Shown piece by piece: positions 34,120-45,327 of a stretch of DNA of 64,000 nucleotides. Position 1 is the first letter of the stretch. The number at the start of each line of letters is the position of its first letter. Both the position numbers and the translations under genes were made by a program. Origin of the DNA: Bacteroides sp. (lineage in GTDB: Bacteria > Bacteroidota > Bacteroidia > Bacteroidales > Bacteroidaceae); assembly GCA_021201335.1 (NCBI GenBank), contig JAJQFD010000058.1:117552-181551 (forward strand), in the 5' to 3' direction. Under the pieces are notes generated by a model. It worked only from the letters and a program-made list of their open reading frames with translations, was not told where the DNA came from and ran no database searches.

Positions 34120-35552
34120 ATGAAAAAACAATTAGACGAATAAGCGCAGGCGTTTTTGCCACTTTACTAGGAAGCTGTTCGGTGGAAAACGGAGGAGATG
34201 ACATTTCACCTCCAACTCATACCCGGGCAGATATGACAATAGAAGTGGTGGCCAACGGAGTATTGAAAGATGATTCCGTCCGAACGGCGCGTTTTATAGT
34301 TTTCGACAATGCTTCCACTTCACCTTCACTGGACATTAACCAAAAGATTACCCTGGACAAGAATAAACAGGATGCAAAGAAATTCAAGTCCATTTTTAAA
34401 GTAAGCAGCAATCCAGACAAAATGGTGGTTGTTATATTGAATGAACCTCAGGCAGTCAGCGGATTGCTTAATAATATGACCTCCCCACTGGGATTAGAAG
34501 ATCTTACTTTTGAAATGGCACAGGCGTTTACCGCCAATCATACGGAACCGCTTTCCACAGGTCTACCCATGACAGGGGCCGTAAGGGGGGTAACAATAAC
34601 GCCGGAAAACGATCCGGCAAAAAATGTCATTTCCATGACGGTTGAGCGGGCGGTAGCCCGGGTAGAGGTATGGCTGAAAAAGGCAGACGACCTCCGTGAA
34701 GCAGAAGTCAATACATCAACTGTAATGACTCTTTCGCGTACTCATAACCTTGGATATTTGGTCGCCGGAACCAAAAATGATAAGACCCGTTACCAGACCG
34801 GAGCTGACGAGATAAATAATCTGGGACACATGCTTACGGTTGATAATCCTTCCGAAATCGTGACCTGGAATTATACCGGTTCTTCTCCACAGCAGATAAA
34901 CGACGATGGTACAGCCACGCTTGTATGCGCATTTTATACACCGGAGCGAACCTGTTCAGATGCTTCGGGTGATGATAAACTGAAGCTAACACTGGAAGGC
35001 ATCCAAACCACCGGAAAGGTGAAGAGTGGAGAAACATTGTTGGATCAGTTTACTTCCGAGAGTGGAATCACACAGGATCTGGATACAATTAAACGCAACA
35101 ATGTGTACCGCATTATCGGAAATCTGAAGAATGATGTGATGGACTTTGGATGTAGAGTAGTACAGTGGAAAGAGGCCCAGGAGGTGATTATTATCGATCC
35201 CCAATATTTTCTTAATGTTAGTACGGATCAAGTTTTTCTGGGTAATGAAACGAAATTTATTACAGCAGTAACCAATTATAACATAGATAACAGGGGATTC
35301 CCCAAAGGTTTACAACTTAGCGATGAAATAAAATATTATGCGCCGGATAACACGGAGATGGATAGTAATGACGGCGATCGGTATGGTTGGATGGCTATTG
35401 ATAGAAATGGGAATAATGGAGACGAGAACCTAATCATCTTTTTTAGGCCAATTAAAATTATAACACCAAATAATACAGGATGTTATGCGGTGGTTGAACT
35501 CAAAGCAGGCAATTTGACCAAAAGAATTAAAATTACCCGTTATCCTTTATAA
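34120..35552 (+). CDS. Fimbrial accessory lipoprotein, frameshifted at A6
   Basis: The ATG at 34120 begins a lipoprotein signal that is out of frame because of an A6 run (34123-34128). With seven A the gene reads as 477 residues: MKKTIRRISAGVFATLLGSC (Cys20), then a Thr/Arg site (THTR/ADM) typical of pilin maturation and a fimbrillin-like beta region. The body has tandem strand patterns like Mfa-type minor subunits and a C-terminal strand ending KITRYPL. It lies 19 bp after the anchor gene and 24 bp before a tip-like gene, so it is likely a minor or tip-adjacent pilus subunit. Confidence 0.8.
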
Positions 35553-35576
35553 TAATGGAATGGAGAGAAAAAAATA

Positions 35577-37895
35577 ATGAAGAATATGGAACGAAATAAA
35601 CTAGGATTAATCATTACTGCACTGCTATTTCTTTTGGGCATCACGGGTTGTATGTCTGAGGATATTGTAGGTCCGGATGTTAACCCGAATAAGCCGGTGA
35701 AGGTACAACTGGAAATACCCGGATTCGACATTCCAAAAACCCGTTCCATTGACGGAGATAAAGGAGAAGCAGTTGTGCAAGCCCTGGATATTCTGATATT
35801 TGATAATTCGACACCGGCTGAACTTACCGAACATGTCCAAGTAACTGATTTTACACAAGGCTCATCAGATACCAGTTATCAGGTTGACTTCGAGTTGAAG
35901 CTGACTGACAATCCGGATGCCCGGACATTGGTAGTTGTAGCCAATGCCGCCAATCAGGTGCAAGCTGCTCTGCAAGGACAATCTGCCGGACTAGCCAAAC
36001 AGGCATTTCTGGAGGCACTGAAATTTTCAACCGCCAAAAAAGATGATACTTACGAATGGAATACTTCGGATAATTATACACCCATCCCTATGTATGGTGA
36101 GACCCCGATAAATGGTATCTCCAATGGCAGGACTGTTTCAGGGATATTTCTGACAAGGATGTTGGCACGTATTGATGTAGAAAATAAAGTGCAAAGTCAC
36201 ATCTTCAAACTGGAGGAAATTTATCTGGTCAATTACAATACGGCCGGATATATAGCTCCAGCTTGGAATACCGGAAACGGAGTTATTCTGGAGGTAGATG
36301 ATGACGATTATCCATACTCCGGTGAAAATCCGATGATTCCCGCCAATGCAGGTAAACAACCTCCTACGGAAGCAGGAGCCATATTGTACGAATATGATGA
36401 GCAAACACCCGATAGCGGAGTAGGGAAAATATATACTTACGAAGCAGCGAAAGCAGAGGGAGATGAAGAGAAAGATAAAACAGCTGCTTGCCTTATTGTA
36501 AAAGGAATATATAAAGGGGCCACTAATTACTATCGCATTGATTTTACGAAGTCGGAGGACGGAGTGTCTCCAGGTGAAGTGAAGTATATGCCTTTGTACC
36601 GTAATCATAAATATGTGGTTACTATTACAGCGGCGGAAGGCGATGGCTATACGAGTTTTAAACAGGCCCTTGAATCGACCAGCGTTTTGTCTAATCTTAA
36701 AACAAAACTCTTAGTCAGCGACATGAATGGTATTAATAATATTGTTTATGACGGACAATACTATTTAGGAACTGAAAATGAGATAATTGAAATATTGTGG
36801 GGGAAAGAAAAACAATGGACCGAAAATGTAGAATCTAACTATAAGGGGGCCTGGACCGCGGTAATTGAAAGTGGATATTGGCTTAAGTTTGCAGATGGAA
36901 ATCGTAGTTTCAGTGGAACAGATATCGATACGAATGGAATTCCACTTAAGGCAGATAAGTTGTCATCTTTTAGTGAGGAACAAGCTAAAATTCATATAAC
37001 TTGTGGACGTCTCAAGCTGACTCTTATCATTAAAAGAATATCTATTTCTTCTCTGTTTGCGCGTAGCAACGTGGTTTATGAGGGAAGTCCCGGTTCGGGA
37101 AAACTTACTTTCGCCGTGACGGAGAATGATAATATCTATTATCCTGCTTATTCACAAGGGGTGGTTTTCAAATGGGGGTCTTTGATTGCATTTAGCCCGG
37201 TTGGAAATCCTTATACACCAGATGCGCATGTGATTTATAATCCTACTAATTCAAGTCCGTACAGTTGGGGAATTGGTCTGGCTGGATGGGACAATGTTCC
37301 TTATGCCCATAGTAAATTTGGTTTTGGCTCTTCCGGAACCGGTGATGATTATGATGCTTTCGATGGATACGAAGGAAAAGGATTCTCTACACAGAGAGGA
37401 ATCGGTGATATCTGTCGTTATATTTCCGGTGAAGACGAGGCAAACGGAAAACCTAGATGGATTGTAGGTGATTGGCGTATGCCTACTTATGCAGAAATGA
37501 TCATGTTGCACGAGGAAACTAAAGTAGTAGCCAAAAAAGGAAGTTTCGAAGATAAAACAGCGGCTCCAGACGCTTCTCAATTATCTAATCAGAGTGGTAT
37601 GTATAATCCTGAAAGTGGATGGATGCTGGGTGCAAAAGTAAATAATACAGCGGTGACCGATACACGAGCCCATACGCCATTGCCGGGAACAGTTTACCTT
37701 CCTATGTCCGGACACCGCTATCCGAATGGCGATGGAGATATCGTGCATGTAGGAGCGTACGGTTATTATTGGACTGCGTCACCTTATGATAACATCACCG
37801 TTAATTACTTGCATCTGAATCAAGCTGGTAGGGAAGATTATGATGCCGATCGTTCTTATGCTTTCCCGATTCGTTGTATTAAAAATTACGAATAA
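35577..37895 (+). CDS. Fimbrial tip protein, fimbrillin-like plus FISUMP-like C-terminal domain
   Basis: This 772-residue lipoprotein (lipobox ITGC, Cys25) has an Arg site (PKTR/SID) and an N-terminal Mfa-like region (VVQALDILIFDNSTPAEL). A linker follows with YDGQYYLG, a motif repeated in the other tip proteins here. The C-terminal third (WGIGLAGWDNVP, WIVGDWRMPTYAEM, then YYWTAS and FPIRCIK) resembles the FISUMP-type adhesin domain. It is likely the tip adhesin of cluster 1. The first ATG is used; ATG at 35586 is an alternative. It is followed by a lectin-like gene after 30 bp. Confidence 0.82.
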   Translation: MKNMERNKLGLIITALLFLLGITGCMSEDIVGPDVNPNKPVKVQLEIPGFDIPKTRSIDGDKGEAVVQALDILIFDNSTPAELTEHVQVTDFTQGSSDTSYQVDFELKLTDNPDARTLVVVANAANQVQAALQGQSAGLAKQAFLEALKFSTAKKDDTYEWNTSDNYTPIPMYGETPINGISNGRTVSGIFLTRMLARIDVENKVQSHIFKLEEIYLVNYNTAGYIAPAWNTGNGVILEVDDDDYPYSGENPMIPANAGKQPPTEAGAILYEYDEQTPDSGVGKIYTYEAAKAEGDEEKDKTAACLIVKGIYKGATNYYRIDFTKSEDGVSPGEVKYMPLYRNHKYVVTITAAEGDGYTSFKQALESTSVLSNLKTKLLVSDMNGINNIVYDGQYYLGTENEIIEILWGKEKQWTENVESNYKGAWTAVIESGYWLKFADGNRSFSGTDIDTNGIPLKADKLSSFSEEQAKIHITCGRLKLTLIIKRISISSLFARSNVVYEGSPGSGKLTFAVTENDNIYYPAYSQGVVFKWGSLIAFSPVGNPYTPDAHVIYNPTNSSPYSWGIGLAGWDNVPYAHSKFGFGSSGTGDDYDAFDGYEGKGFSTQRGIGDICRYISGEDEANGKPRWIVGDWRMPTYAEMIMLHEETKVVAKKGSFEDKTAAPDASQLSNQSGMYNPESGWMLGAKVNNTAVTDTRAHTPLPGTVYLPMSGHRYPNGDGDIVHVGAYGYYWTASPYDNITVNYLHLNQAGREDYDADRSYAFPIRCIKNYE

Positions 37896-37925
37896 GATTT
37901 GTTTTATTAAAATTATCGATGATTT

Positions 37926-39530
37926 ATGAATAGTAGAAAAAAACAAATTGGAACAAGGAAAAGAATAGTCTTTATCTGTTTTACGGTTATTCTATTCACC
38001 CTTCCTGTAAATATATTTGCACAGAATAGTTCATTTCCTTTTTTTCGGTCCTTTTTTCTGGAGGAAGATTTAAAGGATATCACGTTTCCTCCTCCTGCAG
38101 GTAGTCACCGGAAACCTAATTCTGCGAAATTAGTGAGTAATAAAGGATTACGACTTACCGAGCAATTAGCTGATGTCGGCTGTTTTATTTTACCCGAGCA
38201 TGAATTTACTACTGATGATGGCTTTTTGATTGAATTTGAATATATAATGCAAGGTAATAATGAACTGACCGATGGTATTTGTATGTTTTTAATGGATCCA
38301 TCTGCATATACATATTCAGGTACAGATATTATAAAGTTTGGTGCAGAAGGTGCTGGTTTTGGTTATACCCATAAGATGGCAAAGGAGGTTTTAGATAGGA
38401 GGTTAGGTATTAAAGGAGGTTATATTGCTGTGGCACTGGACCAAGGCCCATTTAAAGCTAATCGCATGGAGGATTGGGAAATGAGAAACGGAATTATCTA
38501 TACTGATATAGGGTATCTTCCGCCCGCAGGAAGTCAATTGACACGATATAATACAAGAAGTAATGTGACTATTCGAGGTGCAGCAGGGAATCAGGTAAGA
38601 ACTTTCACTAGCAAATACCAAAATATACCGGTTGCATATTGGGGATTTCCTGTTCTGGTCACTCGACATACCGGGTGGAGTGTTGAAAATGAGAATAGAG
38701 ATCCACAAGATTTAAAAAATGATGTAGGTTTTAAGCTTAATACTAATGATGGTGATTTTATAAAGCATGTTGTTCCTGAAATTAAAGAAGCATTTAATAT
38801 AGCAGGAGGTGCCGATTTTAAATCTCCCGAAGACGCGGCATATCGAAAAATGATTATAGTTCTTGAACCTAATCCGGACACCAACAAAGGTGGTTATAAG
38901 ATAACAGTACACATTAAACATGGAAATACGATAACCCCTGTGATAGAGGGATTTGAATATCCTAAAACATTGACTTATAGAGAGAGCAGTTTATCCGCCC
39001 GATGGCCAGATTATGCTGCTAACTTTAATGAACCTCCTTTATCAACATATACTGTTGAAAGACCTAATAAGCTGATTATCGGTTTTTCAGCTTCGACAGG
39101 AATCTTAACACCTTATACTAATTATATTCGAAATCTCCGCATTACTCCGGCATACGCAGCTAATACAGCTAATGATGATATTCGCGATCACCGACGGGGA
39201 CCAGTTACCATTCGGCCTTTTGATAATGACGAAGGATGTAAAAAGGAAGGAAATGAGATAATCAGAGATAAGGATTTTCTGGATCCTAATTCTTTTCGCT
39301 TCTGGAGTGATGAGAAACATCTGTTAAGTGGATTTGAACATACGGATACTAACGGAAAATGGGTATATAATCCGGCTACTGCGGAAGTTTTGTTTTTTCC
39401 AAATGAAGGCTTCAAAGGAGAAGCCACGATTATGTATGATGTAAAAGGGGCCTATTATCCATACAATGATGATAAACACCGCTCTTCCTTGGCGACTATC
39501 CTGGTAGAAATAAAGGATGTTCAGCCTTAA
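37926..39530 (+). CDS. Secreted L-type-lectin-like protein in the fimbrial cluster
   Basis: This 534-residue protein has a Sec signal (cleavage near IFAQ, residue 32) and no lipobox. Residues 60-300 have the alternating strands of an L-type (legume-like) lectin fold, with DGFLIEFEYIMQGNNELTDG, GAEGAGFGY and GGYIAVALDQGPF. The last 110 residues look like an Ig- or cadherin-like domain. It follows the tip gene after 30 bp and ends at a clear terminator, so it belongs to cluster 1. A role as a secreted or pilus-attached carbohydrate-binding adhesin is inferred. Calcium-site residues could not be confirmed by eye. Confidence 0.75.
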   Translation: MNSRKKQIGTRKRIVFICFTVILFTLPVNIFAQNSSFPFFRSFFLEEDLKDITFPPPAGSHRKPNSAKLVSNKGLRLTEQLADVGCFILPEHEFTTDDGFLIEFEYIMQGNNELTDGICMFLMDPSAYTYSGTDIIKFGAEGAGFGYTHKMAKEVLDRRLGIKGGYIAVALDQGPFKANRMEDWEMRNGIIYTDIGYLPPAGSQLTRYNTRSNVTIRGAAGNQVRTFTSKYQNIPVAYWGFPVLVTRHTGWSVENENRDPQDLKNDVGFKLNTNDGDFIKHVVPEIKEAFNIAGGADFKSPEDAAYRKMIIVLEPNPDTNKGGYKITVHIKHGNTITPVIEGFEYPKTLTYRESSLSARWPDYAANFNEPPLSTYTVERPNKLIIGFSASTGILTPYTNYIRNLRITPAYAANTANDDIRDHRRGPVTIRPFDNDEGCKKEGNEIIRDKDFLDPNSFRFWSDEKHLLSGFEHTDTNGKWVYNPATAEVLFFPNEGFKGEATIMYDVKGAYYPYNDDKHRSSLATILVEIKDVQP

Positions 39531-39594
39531 CAGGATAAGAAAATATAAAAGAGCACTCAATTTTAATTAGATTTATTTAAAGAGTTGAACAAAG

Positions 39595-39637
39595 AACTCG
39601 GTCATCTGGAGCTAAGCAAAAGATGACTGAGTTTTTT
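39595..39637 (+). terminator. Terminator of fimbrial cluster 1
   Basis: AACTCGGTCATCT (39595-39607) pairs with AGATGACTGAGTT (39621-39633), followed by T-run. It closes the lectin-like gene unit. Confidence 0.8.
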
Positions 39638-40016
39638 GTTAACCATTAATAAAGGAGGTATCCTATGTTTCTCAATCTATCTATAAAACAGCATTTCCAG
39701 TTTTTTCCAGTTTTTCTTTTTTAAGCAATGCTTCCAGGAAATAATAATCCGCGTAGATAATCGGAACATCCACTTAAAGATAAAAATGCTCATTTAAAAA
39801 GAGAAACAGATAATTATGTTGTAAATCCTTCAGAGATTATTCACTCACTTACAGTATTAGTAGGTGAAGTATAATAATGCGGCAGAAGATGTCTTTTTTT
39901 ATGGTTCGGAAGTTACTAAATTTGTTATTGCAAATCCTATTCAAGAAAGGGTTAAGCAAAATAAGCTATTAACCCTTTCTGTTGAATACCTAAACTGTAT
40001 AAAATGGATGATATAT

Positions 40017-40079
40017 GAAACATACAGATAATAATTGCTTCCCCGAATAAATTAGGAACAACTATTATCTGTATGTTTC
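40017..40079. repeat. Perfect 17-bp inverted repeat with 29-nt spacer
   Basis: GAAACATACAGATAATA (40017-40033) is exactly complementary to 40063-40079. A degenerate version occurs at 45601-45660 upstream of cluster 3. It is not followed by a T-run here. It could be a leader hairpin, a protein site or a recombination site. Confidence 0.75.
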
Positions 40080-40230
40080 TTATGTTAAGAAAATGATATC
40101 TGACAGGATGTAGATTTAAAACCAGAAAAATAGCTGGTATAGCTCGCGTAGAGTAAAATTATGACCAGGATATTGAGTGAGTTTTGTTTGATGGAAGTAA
40201 GAGTAATGGCAGATAAATCGATCCTTAACT

Positions 40231-43200
40231 ATGAGATTATTGAAAGTATACATACTACTTTTAGAGTTATTATTTTTAAACACTCTTTTCCAGTCGTGTG
40301 CTGATGAATACATTAAGACGGATGTACCCCAGCAGGATTCCGAGATAATGATTCAGGTTAAATTACCCGGAACCTCTTCTTTGGAAGATACACGAGGCTT
40401 AACTGACCAAAATGAAAACCATCTGGCCGATTTAATGGTACTGGCTTTCGACGTGAATGGAAACTATTTATATAAATCCGAGGCGCGGCTGACGGAAGAG
40501 GGCTACGGAGGTAATGTAAGGACCTGTTATGTCTCTTTAAAAAAAGGAGAATGCGATTTGATGTTTCTGGCCAATTGCAAAAGTATACTCAATTCATTTA
40601 CCATACCTGCAGATGCTACCAAAGATACTTTCCGTAACGGGTTGCCAGTCTCGCTTTCGGGCAAATGGAATGCAGGGAGTAATTATACCCCACTACCCAT
40701 GTGGGGCGAGAAAAACGAGGTAACTATTCTTCCTAATATATCTTTTAAAGATGAAGAAGCCGTATATCTGATCCGAGCAATTGCCAAAGTAGATGTCACG
40801 ATCGACCGGGATTTAGTACCTACAGAAAACCTCCAACTAAAAAGTATCCTGTTTTATCACGGAGCTTCTTCTTCTCACATCATACCGGATGAGGCTGTAT
40901 GGGATGGTGTTAATCATAAAGTAACAGGAATCAGTTCAGGTTCAGGCAGCTATACTTCCAAAAACCAGGCAATGGAATATGAGGAGTCAGACCTTGATAC
41001 AGATGGTTTTCTGACGAATACTATTTACGTGCCCGAGACATCCGCAGGAAGTGAGAACGCTTTACCGGTGACACCTTCTCTGGTAATTGAGGCTGACTAC
41101 AACGGAGAAGCTTCTTGGTATCGGATTGACTTCCTGGATGAGGAGAAGAACTTTATTTCTTTATTAAGGAATTATCGTTACGAGGTTAAAATTACCGGTG
41201 TACAGGGAAGAGGATATGCAGATAAAAACGAAGCATATACAGCCCGTTCACAGAACCTCGAAGTGGAGATTTTTACCTATCAGGATGGTTCACTGACCAA
41301 TATTATGTATGATGGCCAGTATTTTTTGGCATGGAATCCCAAAGAATTCGAGTTCAGCCGGGAGGCCCGAAGCGAAAGTAGTACGGATAATAAACTTACC
41401 CTGGAAACGAATTATGAAGAGGGATGGGAATGGACAAAGACTGTAGATAAAAACGGTAACGAGGTAACCTGGGTAAGGCTTGCCGCAGAGCAACAGTCAG
41501 GCCCGAAAGACAAAGCTACCACCGTGTCATTACTAATTGATAATCCTAATCAGGAAAATACGAAAAGCCGCATTGCTTATCTACATTTTACAGCAGGCCG
41601 GATGGATATGTCGGTAGAAGTGACACAGACCGATCAGACGAGAGCCTGGATAAAGATTTTGGATGCATTGGATAACGAGGTTTCCGGATCTACTATATGG
41701 GTAAATGCTGTCGAAGGCAAAGTAGCTGAAAAGCTTCTTTTTGTAGAATGGGGCCCGATAGGGGCAGAATGCTCGGTAAGTTCAGAAAAAGCTTTGAACG
41801 GTGATATGAATGTTGTATATAAAGATGGAAACGGTATAACAGATGGAAACCTTACTGACGCAAATGGTATCCACCGGTATTATCTGGAATTCCGGCCGTT
41901 CGACCGTTCCAGAGATTATAATACGACCCGAGCACGTGAGATAACAAGGTATCAGACCAAATATACTTTTACCGTTAATTATAATAATGAAGTGATTACC
42001 CGGGATATTATAATAGCGCATCATTTTGAAATGTTTGATACTGATATTAACGAATGGTATTATTTGGGTTTTGAATGGACGGCAAGTTTTTATGCCAGTA
42101 CTTCCTATTGGATCTCAGTTAATGATGATAGAACTTCTCCGATTCTTTATGACGCTTCTCAGCTCAGCGGACTGAATGTAATATTACAAGATGGAGAAAC
42201 AAGGCGTGAGAATGTCAGTTTCCGATTAAAAAATCCAACCATGGAAAGAGATAATAGGAAATTCCAGATTAATGTAAATTTTTACACGAGTAAAGAGATG
42301 GAGAATTTTCATATTGACGTTAAAGGATATAAAGTTCTTCCTAATTCTTATATGGTAGAAAAAAAATGGTAATGTAGTAATTCCTGTAAGGAAAGCCTGG
42401 CGTACGTGGGGTATGTATCCCCTTTACAAAAAGCTGAATGAAGGTGGTGATTTTCGTTGCGCGTGTTTATGGGAAGATAAAGAGGGAGTTATTTCTAGGG
42501 CTGCATTCGCTAATGGTGCATTACATGATATAGAAATTTCTGAATTAATAGTATTTGCGGGAAATACTTCCGGAAATGCAGTGATAGCCCTTTATCAGGA
42601 TAATCAAATAATCTGGACCTGGCATATCTGGGTGACGGATTACAACCCGGATGGATCAGGTACTACATACACTTATGATGGGAACGAGTTTATGGATCGT
42701 AATCTGGGAGCTGCTTCTACTACACAAAGTGCAGAGTCATTTGGAATGATGTATCAATGGGGACGAAAAGACCCCTTCCCTTCCTTTAAGCATGAAACCA
42801 GCAGTGGTATTAATGCAACCTATGACTTCCTTTCAAACCATAAGGATATTTATAATAATACAGCTGAATTTGCCGTAAAAAATAATGGACCAGATCTGGA
42901 CTATAATCTTCCATTAAGTATCAAGGAACCTATGACTTTCCTGACTTCTGACAATGACTGGTGTAATGGAGATGATTTTCCATACAGATGGGCTCTCTAC
43001 AAAGAAGGTGAACATAAGATGGATCATTTTAAATTTGAATATGATCCCTGTCCTGATGGCTGGATGGCTGCCACCGCTCTTAAAGATCAGGATAGCCCGT
43101 GGACTGCGGGAGGTATAGGAGATTTTTGGGGAGATGAAACCTTTTCAAAAGGAATTCTGAAGGCTAATGGAGATTATATGCCTGCCACGGGATATATGCA

Positions 43201-43417
43201 TTTTAAGGATGCTAAATATTACCAGCCCTGGTATTGGACGAGTCTTCCTACTATTGATTATGATAAAAATTCTTCAGGGCAAGTTAAAGGAACGATGATG
43301 AGGTATTATATACGATCAAGTGGTACTCCTAATAAAGGATTTGTTTGGACTTCACCAGGCGAGGCTATGCCTGTAAGATGTGTCAAAGAAGTGTACTTTC
43401 ATCCCCGGTATGATTAA
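40231..43417 (+). CDS. Fimbrial tip protein, cluster 2, frameshifted at A8
   Basis: After removing one A from an A8 run (42359-42366) this reads as one 1061-residue lipoprotein. It starts with a lipoprotein signal (lipobox LFQSC, Cys23) and an Arg site (EDTR/GLT). Order: Mfa-like N-terminal region (ENHLADLMVLAFDVNG), a repeat-like middle with YDGQYFLAWNPKEFEFSREA, then a C-terminal FISUMP-like adhesin domain (FMDRNLGAASTT, YQWGRKDPFP, YDPCPDGW, PVRCVK). The break separates two frames that rejoin as EKNGNVVIPVRKAW, matching RIPVRKAW of the paralogue at 48301. Its 3' end overlaps the next gene by 8 bp. It is a likely tip adhesin, but there is no shaft gene in this cluster. Confidence 0.82.
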
Positions 43418-45203
43418 AATGAAGAAGAATGCATTACATAGAAAATGGAGAGCCTTGCTTGCTTTATCAACTTGCATACTATTTTATGCCTGTTCGATGG
43501 AAACGGAGGGCGGTATGTTAGTAGAAGAAAGTGAAGCCGAAGTTGAGTTAAATCTCGAATTTGCCGGTGATGGTCGTTCTACCCGTTCCATGACTTATAT
43601 GCAGGAACAAGCAGTCAGTGAAGTTCATGTTTTAATTTTCGACGAAGCTTCGAAAGACCTGGTTGATGTGAGAACTACAAAATGGGTAAACGGATCGAAT
43701 AATGGTAAAACGAAAACATTTATGATTTTTCTACCTCGGGGAGTTTTTGATTTGATGATATTGGCCAATTCGGGCGAGGCCATTGAAGCCGCCGGTTTAC
43801 AACCAGGTATGCCGAAAAATCAGGTGATGGAAGAATTAACTTTGAGCCAAGCGGGTAAATGGAATGCAAACAGTACCCATCCGGATTTAATTCCTTTCTG
43901 GGGAGAACGCACCCATTGTGTCATTCAGGAAAATTATTCCTCGATTGATGGTATCACGATGTTAAGAGCATTATCAAGAATCGATATTGAAGTGGTAGGA
44001 GAAGCGAAGACAATATTCAAACTGGAAACAGTTAGCCTTTACCACTGGCAACAGGAAATGTGTTTAATTCCGGCGCATTATGATGCCGGAAATGAAATAG
44101 TAACCAAAGCTACAGCAAGTAATTCCGGATTGATACCAGCCACAGCCCCTATGCAATACACGGAAGGAGATCTTACGACAGCAGATGTGGCTATTGAAGC
44201 GGTTATCTATGTCAATGAAACTCCAAGTCCGGGAGTTTCCTCGTTCCCCGTATTACCTTGTCTGGTAGTAGGAGGAAAGGTGGACGGTCAAAGAAGATAT
44301 TATCGTATTGACTTTAATCAGATAGAGGATGGTCAAGATAAATACTACGATCTCTTGCGTAATTATCGATACCAGTTTCAAATTACCGGGATTATAACCA
44401 ATGGTTTTGATAATGAAAAAGATGCGTATGAATCTGTTCCGGTTGGACTCGAATGGCAGGTACATATTTGGGAAGAAGGTAATATGGAGAATATTATGAT
44501 TGACGGGAACCAATGGCTAAGAGTAGAACCCGGAAAATTCTTATTTCCCAAAAATGAGCATTTAACGCCCGGTCAGAATGTAACAACGGAGTCTTCAGGA
44601 TACACCAGTTATATATTCCCGGTTGAAACAAATGTTGCAGGTGGCTGGAGAGTAAAAGATGATCAGATTTCGTATACATCCGGTCAGCAAAGCTGGCTGA
44701 AGCTCTCGTCAATGAGTGGCGATGAAAATACAATTTCCCAGGTTGAAATGTTTGTGAATGAAAACACAACGAATAGCTCGCGGCATGCTTCCTTTGTAAT
44801 TGTGGCAGGAGACATCGAATACAAAGTAACCGTGGAACAGACTGCTGCCGAATTGGCATTTATTAGTGTAACAGGAGCTCCCGGGAATAAGCTGGAAAAT
44901 ATAAGTTTTAATAGTAATTCCTCACAATATCAATATTTTATGTTTGTTTTGGAATGGTTTCCCAGTGACTGGAATTGTACGGTGCAGATTGAAGATATCC
45001 CCGGCTATGATCCTTTAACTATTTTTAATGCAGTGGGTTACGACCTCGAAATCGGTGAAATTAGCGGTGGACGTAAAGTCTATGATCTCGGTATAGAAGG
45101 TTTTTATAATTCGCCTATTGGGAAAACATATGCCAGTAAGTTTGTATTTAAGGTAGGTAAACGTACCGCTGAACTGGAGGTGTTTAAAACGATAATTCCT
45201 TAA
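43410..45203 (+). CDS. Fimbrial accessory lipoprotein, cluster 2
   Basis: This 597-residue lipoprotein (lipobox FYAC near residue 28) is paralogous to 51495-53273. It has an Arg site (RSTR/SMT), the strand pattern SEVHVLIFDEAS, a long beta-rich mid-region with PFWGERTH, and VEQTAAELAFISV before a C-terminal domain. The ATG at 43410 overlaps the stop of the tip gene by 8 bp; the frame is open further upstream, but the paralogue begins at the equivalent position. It probably acts with the tip protein at the pilus end. Exact role unknown. Confidence 0.8.
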   Translation: MIKMKKNALHRKWRALLALSTCILFYACSMETEGGMLVEESEAEVELNLEFAGDGRSTRSMTYMQEQAVSEVHVLIFDEASKDLVDVRTTKWVNGSNNGKTKTFMIFLPRGVFDLMILANSGEAIEAAGLQPGMPKNQVMEELTLSQAGKWNANSTHPDLIPFWGERTHCVIQENYSSIDGITMLRALSRIDIEVVGEAKTIFKLETVSLYHWQQEMCLIPAHYDAGNEIVTKATASNSGLIPATAPMQYTEGDLTTADVAIEAVIYVNETPSPGVSSFPVLPCLVVGGKVDGQRRYYRIDFNQIEDGQDKYYDLLRNYRYQFQITGIITNGFDNEKDAYESVPVGLEWQVHIWEEGNMENIMIDGNQWLRVEPGKFLFPKNEHLTPGQNVTTESSGYTSYIFPVETNVAGGWRVKDDQISYTSGQQSWLKLSSMSGDENTISQVEMFVNENTTNSSRHASFVIVAGDIEYKVTVEQTAAELAFISVTGAPGNKLENISFNSNSSQYQYFMFVLEWFPSDWNCTVQIEDIPGYDPLTIFNAVGYDLEIGEISGGRKVYDLGIEGFYNSPIGKTYASKFVFKVGKRTAELEVFKTIIP

Positions 45204-45239
45204 ATGAATACACATGAGTAGTCGGAATAGGCGGGCAGA

Positions 45240-45327
45240 CTAGGGCTATCGTACAAATACAATAGGCCTAGTCTGTTTGTTCGATAGGCCTAGTCTATTT
45301 GCACGATAGGCCTAGTCTATTTTTATA
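45240..45327. repeat. Four 22-bp units, first one inverted or diverged
   Basis: Three near-identical units start at 45262, 45284 and 45306, each beginning ATAGGCCTAGTCT. ATAG and CTAT or CTGT half-sites alternate every 11 bp (45262, 45273, 45284, 45295, 45306, 45317). The preceding 22 bp (45240-45261) read like a reverse-complement unit. The design matches the arrays at 1293 and 28270. It sits 37 bp after the cluster 2 accessory gene and 0.6 kb before the cluster 3 shaft gene. Confidence 0.8.

Larger units (their letters stand above)
39531..40230. other. Intergenic region before cluster 2
   Basis: No gene. It holds a terminator (39595-39637) and a long inverted repeat (40017-40079). Segments at about 39890-40130 resemble 45475-45715 upstream of cluster 3, including GATGTCTTTTTTTT, CTAAATTTG and AAAACCAGAAA words. 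The two upstream regions are therefore related by duplication. Confidence 0.6.
40231..45203 (+). repeat. Tip/accessory gene pair, first copy of a segmental duplication
   Basis: The tip gene (40231-43417) and accessory gene (43410-45203) are paralogous in order, spacing and sequence to 48301-53273. Several stretches are nearly identical at DNA level (for example around the LSGKWN and YDGQY coding parts), giving potential recombination targets. The Mfa1- and Mfa2-like genes present in cluster 3 are missing here. Confidence 0.8.

Noticed and set aside
40017..40079. Invertible promoter (phase switch) at the inverted repeat
   Set aside because: The 29-nt spacer contains no -7 or -33 promoter box and is too short for the usual Bacteroides invertible promoters; kept only as an unexplained repeat.
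42413..43417. Separate second gene downstream of the cluster 2 tip gene
   Set aside because: The sequence continues the tip protein in a shifted frame after A8, and the paralogue at 48301-51502 carries the same region at its C-terminal end.
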